From assembly GCA_963971225.1 (NCBI GenBank), contig OZ020269.1, positions 8,432,001 to 8,496,000 on the forward strand: a stretch of DNA of 64,000 bases. The letters are read 5' to 3'. Made by a program: the position numbers and the translations under genes. The notes under the pieces were generated by a model. That model was not told the origin of the DNA. It worked only from the letters and a program-made list of their open reading frames with translations, and made no database searches. Origin of the DNA: Melieria omissa (lineage: Eukaryota; Arthropoda; Insecta; Diptera; Ulidiidae). Every line of letters starts with the position of its first letter. Position 1 is the first letter of the stretch. This document shows positions 1 to 11,293 of this stretch, in pieces.

Positions 1-870
1 CCGATACAAATTTCGAACGCATTGTTGGCCCGTCAGATTTTGATTTAAAAGAAAAACATACGTCTATTATCTTTGATGTTAAGTGGTTTTAACAACTGTG
101 AAATCAAAAGGCCCTTTAAATCATGAGTTTTCACAATTACTCTAAACAAATTCTTAACCCTTAGATTACCACGGTAGATTTCGATTTGCAAAACTATGAA
201 AAACACATTTTAATTATTTCCCGATTGAAGTGGTTTTTGTCTAAGTTTGAAGTTAACAGGACCAATAAATCGTGGTTCTCTATACAAACTGTTAACTTAT
301 TGTTGACCCATTTAGATTTTCATTTTCAAAAAAGTGAAAAATACGTGTCAAATTATTTGTTACTATGAATACTTTCACAAAGTTTGAAGTCAGTGGGCCC
401 GTTAATTCATTTTTTTACAGTTTCGCCATACAAACTTTTAACCGCTCGTTGACCCCGTTCGATTTTAATATTCGGAAAAAATGAAAAACACGTATCGAGT
501 TATTTTACATTTGAAGTACTTTCACCAAGTTTGAAGTCAAAAGGCTAAAAAAAAAATTGTTTCTCCATACATACTTTTAACCCGTCGCTGATCCGGTTAG
601 ATTTCGATTTTGAAAATAATGAGAAACGCGTGTAAATTTTTTTTATTTCAAGTATTTTTACAATTTTTGAAGTCAATAGGCCTATTGGTTCATGTTTTTT
701 TGGAGTCTACCCTTAAACAAATCTTAACCCAATAATGGGTTAAATTTTGATTTTCGAAAAATTATAAAACACGTGTCGAATTATTTTTGGTTTAGAGTAT
801 TTTCAGGAAGTTCGAAATCGTTAAGTCTATTAAATCTCATACAACACCTTAAAACATGTTTTGCCCCTTT
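1..870. repeat. Diverged tandem repeat, about 142-bp unit
   Basis: About six degenerate copies of a unit of roughly 142 bp follow one another. Each unit has a segment like TACAAACTTTTAACC, then GTTGACCC, AGATTTTGATTTTC and GAAAAACACGTGTCGAA, and later AAGTTTGAAGTCAA followed by AGGCC. The AGATTT anchor recurs near 34, 176, 314, 461, 599 and 742, giving intervals of 138-147 bp. The array runs off the left edge of the window and decays near 870. This is satellite-like organisation; short ORFs inside it are not credible genes. Confidence 0.8.
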
Positions 871-1019
871 ACACCCCGAATTTCGAAAAATCCCGTCTTA
901 GCGGAGGTTCATTTTTCAAGATGCATCTACAGTTCAAATTTCATGTTTGTATCTTCAGCGGCTTGGGCTGAGCGATGTTGAATCAATCAATCAATCAGTC
1001 AATCAAACAATCTATGTAT

Positions 1020-1700
1020 ATAAAAATGGAGGCGGTACCACGCCCTCTTGTCCAATGCTCACAACTTTCTTCTAGTCGAATTGTGCTACTAAGTGGAAAG
1101 TTCGTACCAAGTTTCACTGATGTGTGTACTGCATAACTGTTGGATCATAAATCACACATGAAACGACGGTACACCAAATTTCAATGCTGTGCGGCTTACA
1201 ACTCCGAAGCTATTCCATTTAAAAGATTTCAGTTGTATGGGCGATGCCACACCCCCTTGTTCAAGATATGATTAACTGGTAGGTTTATACCAAGTTTCAT
1301 TGATGTAGGACTTACAGTTCTGCTGCAAAGATATGATTGTATCTGCTGTTGTAAAGATATGATTAACTGGTAGGTTTATACCAAGTTTCATTGATGTAGG
1401 ACTTACAGTTCTGCTGCATAAAAAATGTGCCACGCCCCTTATTCAACGCCCATCAAATTTTAGAGTAGAATGACACATCTATGAAACGACGGTACCCCAA
1501 ATTTCAATGCTGTGCGACTTACAATTTCGAAGCTATTCCACTTAAAGGTTTGAGTTTTATGGGTGGTGCCACACCCTCTTGTCCAATACCCATCCCATTC
1601 CCTCGGTCGAAGGACATGATTAAATAGTAAGTGTGAACTAAATTTAATTGATGTGTGACTTATGGTTCCAAAGTTATTGTCTAAAAATGTATTCTGGTGG
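1020..1700. repeat. Interspersed-type repeat block with internal duplications
   Basis: Motifs such as GGTGCCACGCCC, CAAATTTCAATGCTGTGCG and ACCAAGTTTCATTGATGT recur several times in degenerate form. A 65-bp segment is repeated almost exactly at 1263-1327 and 1354-1418 (offset 91 bp). A longer block is repeated at about 1167 and 1484. A short AATC-type microsatellite precedes it at 983-1014. The family is not identified; it looks like non-coding moderately repetitive DNA. Confidence 0.65.
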
Positions 1701-1842
1701 TGCCACGCCCCGTTTTCTCGACTTTTCTTTTTTTATAAACCTTCACGTAACAATTTCGAACAAACCCGCCCAAGTTGTTCCAGCCGTTCTCGAGTTTTAA
1801 GCAGCCGAATGGACCACGATTCATTTTTATATATATACACTA

Positions 1843-2408
1843 TGATCAATAAGTACCGGGACTGTGTCAAAAAAACAAAATTTTTTTATTCTTCTGGTAA
1901 ATTTATTTTATCCCCTTCAAAATAAGCCGCATCTTAAGCAATACACGTATGCCAACGCTGAATCCAATCGTCCATGTACTTCTGGTAAGCCGAAGCAGGT
2001 ATGGCCTTCAGCTCTCGCGTCGCATTTTCTTTTATGACCTCTATGGACTCAAATCTCTTTCCACGAAGTGGTAAATTGAGTCGGGAGAACAGGAAAAAGT
2101 CACATGGTGCCATATCTGGAGAATAGGGAGCCTGATCGATGATATTCACACTGTGGTTGTTCAAATAATCGCGAATAATGTCTGACAAAATTTCAAACAA
2201 ATACGTTGATCAACAAAATTATCCATTGTAAAATGCGACGAAGTACAAAAAGTTGACTGACGCTAACAGCTGCCAAACAAAAACTAATGATGCAATCCCG
2301 CTCAAAATTTGACAGATGTCAGTTAAGGTCCTACCTAAAAAAATTGTTTTACCTGCATCGGGCAACGGCGGAAAATTTAAAATATACAGTCCCGGTACTT
2401 ATTGATCA
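1843..2408 (-). mobile_element. Internally deleted mariner element with intact terminal inverted repeats
   Basis: A 566-bp element is bounded by perfect 23-bp inverted repeats starting TGATCAATAAGTACCGGG and flanked on both sides by TA, the mariner target. On the minus strand an 88-codon frame (2200-1934) carries the C-terminal part of a mariner transposase, with the YSPDMAPCDFFLF block that holds the last catalytic Asp, then an AYQKYMDDWIQRWHTC-like end. A start-like ATG at 2226 begins a typical mariner N-terminus (MDNFVDQRICLKF) that runs directly into the C-terminal part in another frame. The central transposase region, with the first two catalytic Asp residues, is missing, so the copy is non-autonomous. 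Confidence 0.9.
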
Positions 2409-2410
2409 TA

Positions 2411-5400
2411 TCAACTGAAAAACAAACTTAAGTGAGGTCCAACGTGGATTATCGATTACAGGACAAGTTCGATTAAAATTGTACTATTTTAAGTTTAAGT
2501 CACTAAGTTTACAATTGTGTTAAAATTGAACATGAACTGAACTCTCTCTCGCTCTCCTCCTCATTTCCTCTCAGTACAAACGACAAACAAATCGCATCGA
2601 TTGTTTGACCGAGCGATAGCTGACCGCCTGGACAGGCGCGTAGTTATGTCCAAAAATAAAAATCCAACTGGTAGACAAAGCACAAAACAAGGACAACAAT
2701 AACATCAACAGCAAAATGAAGGACCGAAACAAAAGCGCTCATGAGGCAATAACAATTCTTCCGGGATCGTGATTTTATGTTTTTGTTGCGCCTAAGTTGC
2801 AACTGCAACATATAATAAATTCGGTGGGCTGCCGCAACAAAGTCGGAGTATGTTGGGTGCGTCGTGCAATTTTGGCTGTTGATTTTCTACTGTGGTTGTG
2901 CAGTGAGCGCGTCTGGTAACACAACACGTAAGCCCCGAAAGACCTAAAAATTCGCAGAGGACGAAGAAGCAGCAGCAGCAGCAACACAAACAGATAAGGC
3001 AAAGGCACAGCGCCAAAAAAGTACAAAGTACAAAATTGCAGCCCAGCAATTTGCTTTTTATTTGCTGCTCGTAACGCTGTACGCGCGAATTTGTCTTTTG
3101 TTGGTGTTATTGTTGTTGCTGTATGCTATATGCGGTGGAAGTAAGCAAGGCACAAGACAAGAAAAAAGCTGCACAAAAATCAAGCAAAAAGAATCAACAT
3201 TAAAAAAACAACAACAAAAACGACCTAGTAAATTTTTTTTTTGGTCACATGTAACAACTGCAATGCAACCAAAGCAGCACCAGCAGCAACAATGTGATCG
3301 CTGCAGTGCCCGCCTTGCGTTGTTTTGGTCTAAGCGCAGACAGCGGAAGATTTGTAAATTCCGCTGCTGCAGCTGGACAAACGCTGGTTGCTGGGCGCTG
3401 ATGAGCCGCCGTGCGAGTTGCACGCGGCACAGTCGCAGAAATTGAGCCTTGCAACATGACAGTTTTTGTTGTTTGGTTTGACGGTGTTGGGCTGCAGCGT
3501 GCGGCAACTGTGTGACACACGCGTTTGCTCAACTAGCCGAACAGACGGATAGACGGCCAGGAAGACAGACAGGCCGGTCGGCCGACTGGGTAGGCAGCCG
3601 GATCGGCAGACAATTTAATTGGGTTTTCGGCTGTTTGGGGCTTCTTTGCATGTCCGCCAAGGGGGCAATCACTGGATTTTCTCAGCTTTGCAACAACAAT
3701 AACAACAACAACTAGCCAGCCGCATTCGTTGAGTTGAGGTAGGTGAAAAAAAAACCGCGCGGATCGTTGTTGTTGTTGTTAACTTGAGGCTCTTTTTTCA
3801 CTCAAAGTCGCATCACTGCAAGTCGTGATGTTTGCAGTAGTTGCTGTTGTTGCTTTTTATTTTTGCTTGCATACCGTTGCAATTTTCGCCGTGTCGTTGC
3901 TGTTGTACAACAAATGAAAGTTTAAAATTCGTCTCGGTTAATTGTTGCTGCTGCTGCTGCTACTCTGCACAGTTGTTGTTTTGTTGTATCAAAAGTGACA
4001 TTTACAGCGTTCTTGGCTGTTGTGCAACAGCCGCATTGAATGCCTCCATGCGGAGTTTGTACGCTACAGTAGGCATTAATGAAATGTTGAGCGGGCTTCT
4101 CAATGAAAAGTTCGCACTTTAATACATTTCCAAGAACAATGTTTTATGTGTACAATTCAATTTCAACAACAACAATAATCTGTATACAAATTTGAGACTT
4201 TATTTTTTTAAATAATAAATAAAAAGAAAAATTGATGAACCTTCCATGAATAAACAGCGCTCAGTCAAATGTCCAATGAGAATGTAAAGATCCTCTTTTT
4301 TAAGCAAAATAATATTTTGTGAAACTTCTTGATATCGAAAAATAATGTGGTGGATTGTCGGCTCTCCAATTCCTACACGATCCTTAAACGCAGCCTTTCA
4401 TCCTCTCACAAGCAATGAAGATTGCGAACTATCAACTTATGACTATCAGTGTTGCTTTCCCTAGTTTTTTAGTTTATTTTCTCAGATAGTCAGAGGTCCA
4501 TCAAGTCGCTCATTGGGACCTACATTGCTTCAAAATTGATCGCCAGGTGCTGTGCTGTTCTGAATAGCTTATCGAAGCAAAGAAAGGTTCATTTACAATG
4601 GGTTCCTGGTTAAAACTAGGAAATTTTAAGAATTGGGCTCATACACACTCACGCAAGTGGGGCTCTGGGGTTCAAAGGTTCAACGGTTGTGTACGAAACT
4701 TCCTAAATGATATCATGTGACTGCCACTGTACATAACTTGCGCGGCGCTCTTTCGCGAGGACTGAGGCCACCACTATTCTCAGCGGTTGGCCAATACTTG
4801 CCACCGTAAGACAGAATTTATTTCTCTGTGGAATGAATGAAGTCAGAATTTGAACTCTAGATCTGAGTTTCAGCAAAGTTTCAACAAATTGCTCTGACGA
4901 TTTCGTTCACACAGTCCATCTTGAACAGAAAATGTCGTCCGTCCTCCTCAAAGGCCAAAAAGTCTTCGTCAAGCTCAAATTAATTTTCAATTTTTTTTTA
5001 TTTTTTTTTTATTTAAATGTGGCAACTTAATAAATGAGGAAAATTTTTCCAATTTGTGTGCAATATTTCGATTCGAAAATTTGTTCTTCCTAAAACGTTT
5101 TAATCGTTGGGAAGCCTACTTCACACTGACAGTCGGCGCGGACTGAGCATAAAGCTTCACACTTCCATTAAACGCTTCGTGTGCATGCGACTTTGTTTCA
5201 TCAATGTTTTTTGGTTGTTTCTCTCACTCAGATTTCTTGAAGGCAAAAAAACCCCAAACTGTTTGTTGCAATTTGCTGAAATTTATTTGAATTTAAATGC
5301 AATTTGCGTTTTATGTTTCACATGTTGCATTTGTTGTTGTTGTTTTTGGCTTGTTTTATTGTTCTGTTTGTATTGCAAATAAAGCAGGAAAACTGCATTA

Positions 5401-8400
5401 AACACAGCCCAACAATACTCACTGCAACGTTGCTGATCTACAACATAACCTCAATAGCAATCAAAAGTGGCAAAGAGAAGAACACAAAATTTGCTTTGAA
5501 TTCAATAAACCACACTGAATGGATCGAAATTGTGGAAAGCGTTCAATAATGAAAAAGACATAATGCCAGCTTGCGATGATTGATGATGATCCACATCAAC
5601 TGCTGACATTGACAAGATCATTTCTCTCGCTTCCACACGGCGGCGTCTATTGCTTTGTGCGTGGTCGTCGTCACTGTGCCGCAGTGCCACAATTTCTTTT
5701 TTCGAGCTGCTGTTGAAGAAGCTAGAATTGTGGTCGACGCACCGAACAATCATCAGCCACTCATTGCTGGCGTTCGCAGGAGTTGAACGCCAGTGCGGCT
5801 GCGGGGCGCGGGTGGACAACGGCGGCGCTGAGATTTCAATGGACAAGGCTGTTATGAATAGCAAAGTGATGGGTTAATGTACTTGCCGACTGCGTTTGAA
5901 GCCGCTTGAAGAGCGCAGCTACAGCCGAATGGAAACGGCTGACTTCAACATAATTAGACGGCATTGATTGGCAATGGAAGGGCGGAAGAAAATTGCGCAC
6001 TATTGCAAAAATTCAAAGGCGTAGAGAGTGTTTAGGTATGTGAGTGTGTGTGGGTCTGGCTGCATAAGTCCACCGGCCGTTTGAATTCACATTAGATTTG
6101 TTATGAGTACGTAAGCAGAGCAGAGAAGAAGTTAAAGAGCTGAGGAATGCTGCTGAAGCAAACTGATCAAAGGCGGTGTCCGCCTTTTGGTGGTGTTGCA
6201 ATGTATCACAATTGTAAGATTTTTCTGAGCTTTTATAATAAAAGCAGAAGATATTTCTCAATGATGAGGTTTTTAGATTTTAGTTTGAATGCTTGCCGGA
6301 AGTGTATTGAAAGAAGTTCAATCGTAGGCAATATTGAAGTCTTTGCTTAGCTCAGGACATCATCAAATTTAGTGACAGTCACCAATTAAATTTAAAATAA
6401 TGACATGGGGAACATTCTTTTAAAATGTTTTCCTCCACTGATGGTTGATTGGTTCTGTGCTTTTATAATAAAACCAGAAGATATTTGTCAATGATGAGGC
6501 TTTTAGATTTTCGTTTGAAAGCTTGCCGGAAGTGTTTTGAAAGAAGCTCAATCGTAGGCAACATTGAAGTCTTTGCTTAGCTCAGGAGATCATCAAATTT
6601 AGTGACAGTCACCAATTAAATTTAAGATTATGAAATGGGGAAGATTCTATTAAAATGTTTCCCTTCTCTGATGGTTGATTGAAAAGCAAAAGCTTTCTTT
6701 TCGTTGGGAAATTATTGTCCCAAAGCCTCAGTAGGAACAAATTTCAACAACTGTCGAGAAGATATTAAACCTATACAGCATTTTCTGTACGAATTTCAGT
6801 GCTTTGGACTATGAGTCTGGAATGCAACTCACTACCTTTGAGTTGGCATTTCGAAACGGCTTATTTAAATATTAAAAAAATATTAAAAATATTAAAAAAA
6901 TAATAAAAATATTAAAAAATATTTAAAAACTATAAAAATAAATATTTAAAAATCCAATAGAGCTAATGGATGTGTGAGAATCGATTCTATTGACTTTCAT
7001 GTAAATTACTAAATAGTTCAAAAAGTCTAAGAACTGAAGTATTAATGAAAACCTCATAACAGAAAGGTATCTTGTGTAACTTAGCACAGCTTTAAAAAAA
7101 ATCACAATGGATGCTTTGATCTTTAAGTGAAAGTGTGGATATCTATCTACCTACCTATCTATCTATATACCTATCTTTCAGAACATTCAAGTCGTAGCAC
7201 GATTTTACAATAAAAATCCAAGACGTTCAATCTGTGGTTTTCAGTGAATGCAAACAATTGACAACTTTGCATTTGAAAGAGTTCAACTCTCAGAATATGC
7301 CACACAAAGCAAAGCAACATTGACTTGACGTATGAAAAACATTGCAAAAAATGGTAAATCGTTTTCTCAAACTGACAAACGAAAAACGACGAATTGAAAA
7401 ATAAAGAAGAAATATTTAGTACGTAACACTAATGCAGTCAGATGCCGCTGCTGCTCCAAGTGCGGCAACATGGTTGGCAGTTGGCAGCAATAGAGGAGCA
7501 GCAGCAGCAGCAGCTGAGCAGTGGCGGCACAAAAAGTCACCGAGATTTGCATTTAGTCGCCGCAAAAGCGCAACCAAGCAAACGAAAGACGAAATAGCGC
7601 GGCCAACAACAAAAACACCAGCAACAACAGACACACGACAGACAATAGTCGGTGAAAATGGCAGCGACGTGCAACACTGGTAAGCCACAGTTTATAATTG
7701 GCGCTTGATGACATCTTTAACGGTTGCTTATACTGGCGGCAGCACGTTTTGGTGCCACTGCCTTTGTTGCTGTTGCAGTGCTGCAGTTGCTTTTGTTATT
7801 GTTGGCGGCAATTGTGGCGGCCACAATGTGAAATTTATACGCGGACGTAGCGCAGTGCATCCGGGCCGCTCAAGCAAACTATTACACTCGAATATTTTAA
7901 TTTTTGGTCTGCGCCTGACAACGAACGGTTTAAAGGCTGCAATTTTGTTGGCGGCCTGAGACTATTGTCAGCGGGTTGTGTGGCTTTTAATTTTTGTAAT
8001 TTCCTTTCCATTTGCTCACATTTTATATGAGTTTCGAAAAATTTGACTTGCAAATGTCAAAGTGGTTAATTAGCATAAGTGTTGTTGGGTTCTTTTTAGA
8101 AACACACACACTACACACACACATAGAGACCCAAACATGTGTGTTTGCAGCCAGCCAAATGGTATTCAAGTCCATATCAGCGGCAAAAAGCAAAACAGCC
8201 ACAAACAATAACAACAACGAGCAGCGCCATTTTTATTTTCACTTTTCGCAGTCGTCTTGCTGAGTTTTTGTTGTCGCCTCTTGTTACTTGCGCTCTTTTT
8301 ATTTATTGTTGTTGTTTCAATTATCATATTTGTGCTGTTATAATGACAGCTGTGGTTCGTTGTTGTTGTTGTTATTATCGTCTTTGTCCAGATTTTTGCG

Positions 8401-9480
8401 CACAGAAAAATGTCCGATTTTTTAGCTGAAAAAATAAAAGTAAAAAAGGTTTTTTTTTATTGTTGCACTCCATTTCAGCCATCTATGTGTTGCTGCTTTA
8501 GACGTGCTATTAAAATATAAGTAGCAACAACAACCGCAGCAAATACACAGCAATTACACACATAGTAGTTGGCAATTGCGTTTAATTGAATTTTGAATTG
8601 TAGCGCGGCGCGCATTAATTGAAGTGGCGGCGCAACTAGCCACAACTACTCCCCACCACTACTACCGGGTAATGTGCGCAATTGTCAGAGCGATATGGGC
8701 GGAGCCGAGCGATGTACTAATAGTTATGTTCATCCGTTCAAGGGCCTCTTGATCACACGAAAACTAAAACGCTGCACTTCACTGGTTGAAACTAGACTAA
8801 TGCTCCGGTCGTCCGGAGCTTTTATTTATAGTATTTCTTATTTTCTAGTCCCTACTTATTTGCAATATTTCTTATCCTAAGGTTTTGCCTGCGCATGCAA
8901 CTAGGTCGCATGACCCAAAGTGCATGGCAGCCTTAATGCACAGTACGATAAGAGCATATCGACGCCACATGCATTCTTGCAGCGGTCACCATTTGATAAG
9001 TGCAACCACATGTGCCGTTGCAAGATTCAACAAGTTAATTAATTGGCCATGAAATGAGTACACGACGAAAGGTGCGATTATGAAAATCAGCTAAAAACCA
9101 CAAGCAAAAAAAATATGAAATAAGAATGTTTTATTGGATTATAAACGACATAAATATGATTAGAAACCAAACGAAGGTCGTTTTATCGTTGTTGTTTGGT
9201 GGCTGCGTAGGCATTAAAACCACATCTTTGAGGCCATCGTGGCGCCTTCTGTAAGTTTCATTGCGATATTTTAGTTATATTTACATACTATATCAGCAAA
9301 ATAGAGAACAATAAGTGGTAAATGTGGCTTAGAAGTAGTAAATGGGTCATCAGTTCCAAAGACCTGAAAGCTAATTCGAGTTAATTCAGTCGTGATCTTC
9401 GCCACGGACTGTGGAGATATGTCGACTCTGTATATTTTGTCAGTCTATAGAAAGGTGTACAAAGCTATGGATTGTATAAA
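2411..9480. other. Non-coding region, low complexity, no gene recognised
   Basis: The stretch is rich in CAA/CAG and TTG/CTG triplet tracts, especially around 2930-4030, 7430-7800 and 8210-8370. These create many short overlapping ORFs on both strands with biased composition and no recognisable domain. Other contents are an A/T-rich run near 6850-6950, a short CTAT microsatellite near 7140-7180, and a tandem duplication listed separately. I see no convincing exon, RNA gene or transposon in the remainder. Confidence 0.6.
6230..6681. repeat. Tandem duplication, 230-bp unit, two copies
   Basis: The segment at 6230-6451 is repeated at 6460-6681 with an exact 230-bp offset and only scattered substitutions. 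Both copies run from CTTTTATAATAAAA through GATATTTNTCAATGATGAGG and GTGACAGTCACCAATTAA to CTGATGGTTGATTG. GTGACAGTCAC is itself nearly palindromic. High identity suggests a recent local duplication. No coding potential is evident. Confidence 0.9.
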
Positions 9481-9670
9481 TAAAGCACTGTTCACTCAAA
9501 TTTGGTACACACAAATTAGGTTATATCTCTTGAAAAAAAGCACACGATAATATTTTGTAGCTCAAACAAAAGGGTATTTATTCAGTTATTCAAATAAGGA
9601 AACAACAATTTTATGTTTAATTTGAATGTATGAATTTGCGGGCATTTCTCTTGATGCTGTCCATTACTCG

Positions 9671-10198
9671 TTAAACATCCGATCTAGTGACCTGGGCAGC
9701 AAACTTGTTCCACTTAACAATCATTGATCCTGCGTTTTTGACAGCACCACCATTTCTGCGCATTTTGTTTTTAACAATAACCCAATATTTTTCGATTGGG
9801 CGTAAATTTGGGCAATTTGGTGGATTGCTATCTTTCGGCACTTCATCGACACTATTGGCTTGATACCAATTCATTGTTGCCTGTGAATAATGAATGCTCG
9901 CCAAATCTGGCCAAAACTTAACTGAAGAACGATGATGATCATTGATCAATAAAAGGCAGTAAAAGGTTCTACATTTCTTCCTGCATACTTCGAACTTCAT
10001 AGCGCTCAAAGCCACATATGGCCTAACATACTTTTCAGACCACAGCTGCAAATAGTTTGCCAAATCATCACTTTTTTTTGGCAAATTTATAAATTTTTTT
10101 GTATTAATATCATGAAGTAACATCGTCCCGTTTCTTTGAAGCATAAAACTTTTGTCCTGGGAGTTCTTTAAAGTCAAGTTTAACATAGGTTTCATCAT
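9671..10198 (-). pseudogene. DDE transposase, C-terminal half, frameshifted
   Basis: This 175-codon frame is the best preserved part of the Tc1-like transposase. Residues past about 90 match the family in order: a VRPYVA segment, the FWPDLA catalytic Asp block, and NPPNCPNLRPIEKYW with the catalytic Glu. The first 40 or so residues are out of frame relative to the real protein, because the conserved first-Asp block reads in the neighbouring frame. The apparent Met start is therefore not genuine. Confidence 0.8.
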
Positions 10199-10721
10199 CC
10201 ATTATAACGCACCCATTAAATTTGATCAAAATGTTGTTATAAAGTTTAACGCATCTTTTTGCTATTACAATTTGTTTATCTGGCTGATTTGGGAATTTAA
10301 TAGCTCAATAGGATTTCAGTGCTGCTTTAACGCGTATTCGCCTAGTTGTCGATATGCTAGTTCCAAATTTTTTAGCGCGATCTTTGTCAGATAAGCCGAG
10401 ATTCTTCTTAATTGAAGCTAGAACACTTCTTTTTTGTTTTGAGTTATTTTTTTATACTTTTTTTTAATTGTTTTCTCTTTCATTCAAGGCTCAAGGTATC
10501 CTTGAATCGTTTTATTACTCCGCAAACAGTAGTTTTGGACAACTTTAATATTTTAGCAATTTTGACCATGTCGGATTTTCTACAATTTGTTCACAATTAG
10601 TCTATCGTTCAAAATTACTCTATCGCGAATAAAACTCACTAATAAAAAGCTAGTTCTACAAAATTTTAACCTGATAACGGTACATTCATTGCCTACTGAT
10701 ACGAACTTACTTTTTTTAATA

Positions 10722-11225
10722 AGCGGCCTTTAGACGGTCGCACATGTTTGCAATCATGTGCGATGGGGGAAATGTGCGAAGGGCGTTTACACGGTCAAAC
10801 ATGTGCGCACACTTCAGTTGTCTCGCTGCTGCCAACGAAGCAACATGGTATGCGCTTCGCATCAATTTCTTTAAATTTGCATAAAAGCACCTCTATGCTG
10901 CGTTTCATTTAATTTTTATTTTTATATTCTTCACCTTTTACTTCTCACAGTTCGGGATTGTGTCTATACACCTCAAAGAACTCCTTCCATAATATTTCAT
11001 TTTTTGCGACGCCATCCTCACTGCTCGCTGTCCACCGATCGAATGAAAAAATGCACTATGTGTGTCACACAGCCGTTTACACGGTCCCACATGTGCGTCG
11101 CGCCGACAGAGGAATCAAAAAATTTTGAAAACCGTCGCACATGTCCGATTTCTTGCGTTTACACGGCCATTCTTCTCGTCGCGCCGCATATGATTGCGGA
11201 CATGTGCGACCGTCTAAAGGCCGCT
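10722..11225. mobile_element. MITE with about 41-bp inverted repeats, nested in the Tc1-like element
   Basis: The ends are near-perfect inverted repeats starting AGCGGCCTTTAGACGGTC; the first 26 bp match exactly and 3 of the first 41 differ. ATA lies immediately outside both ends (10719-10721 and 11226-11228), consistent with a 3-bp target duplication. Internal sub-repeats around CACATGTGCG and GTTTACACGG recur near both ends. There is no transposase ORF, so it is non-autonomous. A 3-bp duplication suggests a PIF/Harbinger-like origin, but the superfamily is not established. Confidence 0.85.
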
Positions 11226-11293
11226 ATACATTCCAAAAATGACTCTGTAGGGATTGCTGGAGTGCGTACCAATTTTGAGTAAACAGTGCTTTA

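Larger units (their letters stand above)
9483..11291 (-). mobile_element. Tc1/mariner-superfamily (DD37E-type) element, decayed and split by a MITE
   Basis: Imperfect 30-bp inverted repeats beginning AAGCACTGTT (27 of 30 identical) lie between two TA dinucleotides at 9481-9482 and 11292-11293. The minus strand holds the C-terminal transposase in frame from 10198 to 9671. It has FWPDLASIHYS with the second catalytic Asp and PNLRPIEKYW with the catalytic Glu, and 37 residues lie between them. The block with the first Asp (MDDETYVKLDF, near 10188) is in a different frame, and a helix-turn-helix-like segment lies further upstream near 10580-10490. Frameshifts and stops make it a pseudogene. A 504-bp MITE interrupts it; without that it would be about 1.3 kb. 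Confidence 0.85.
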
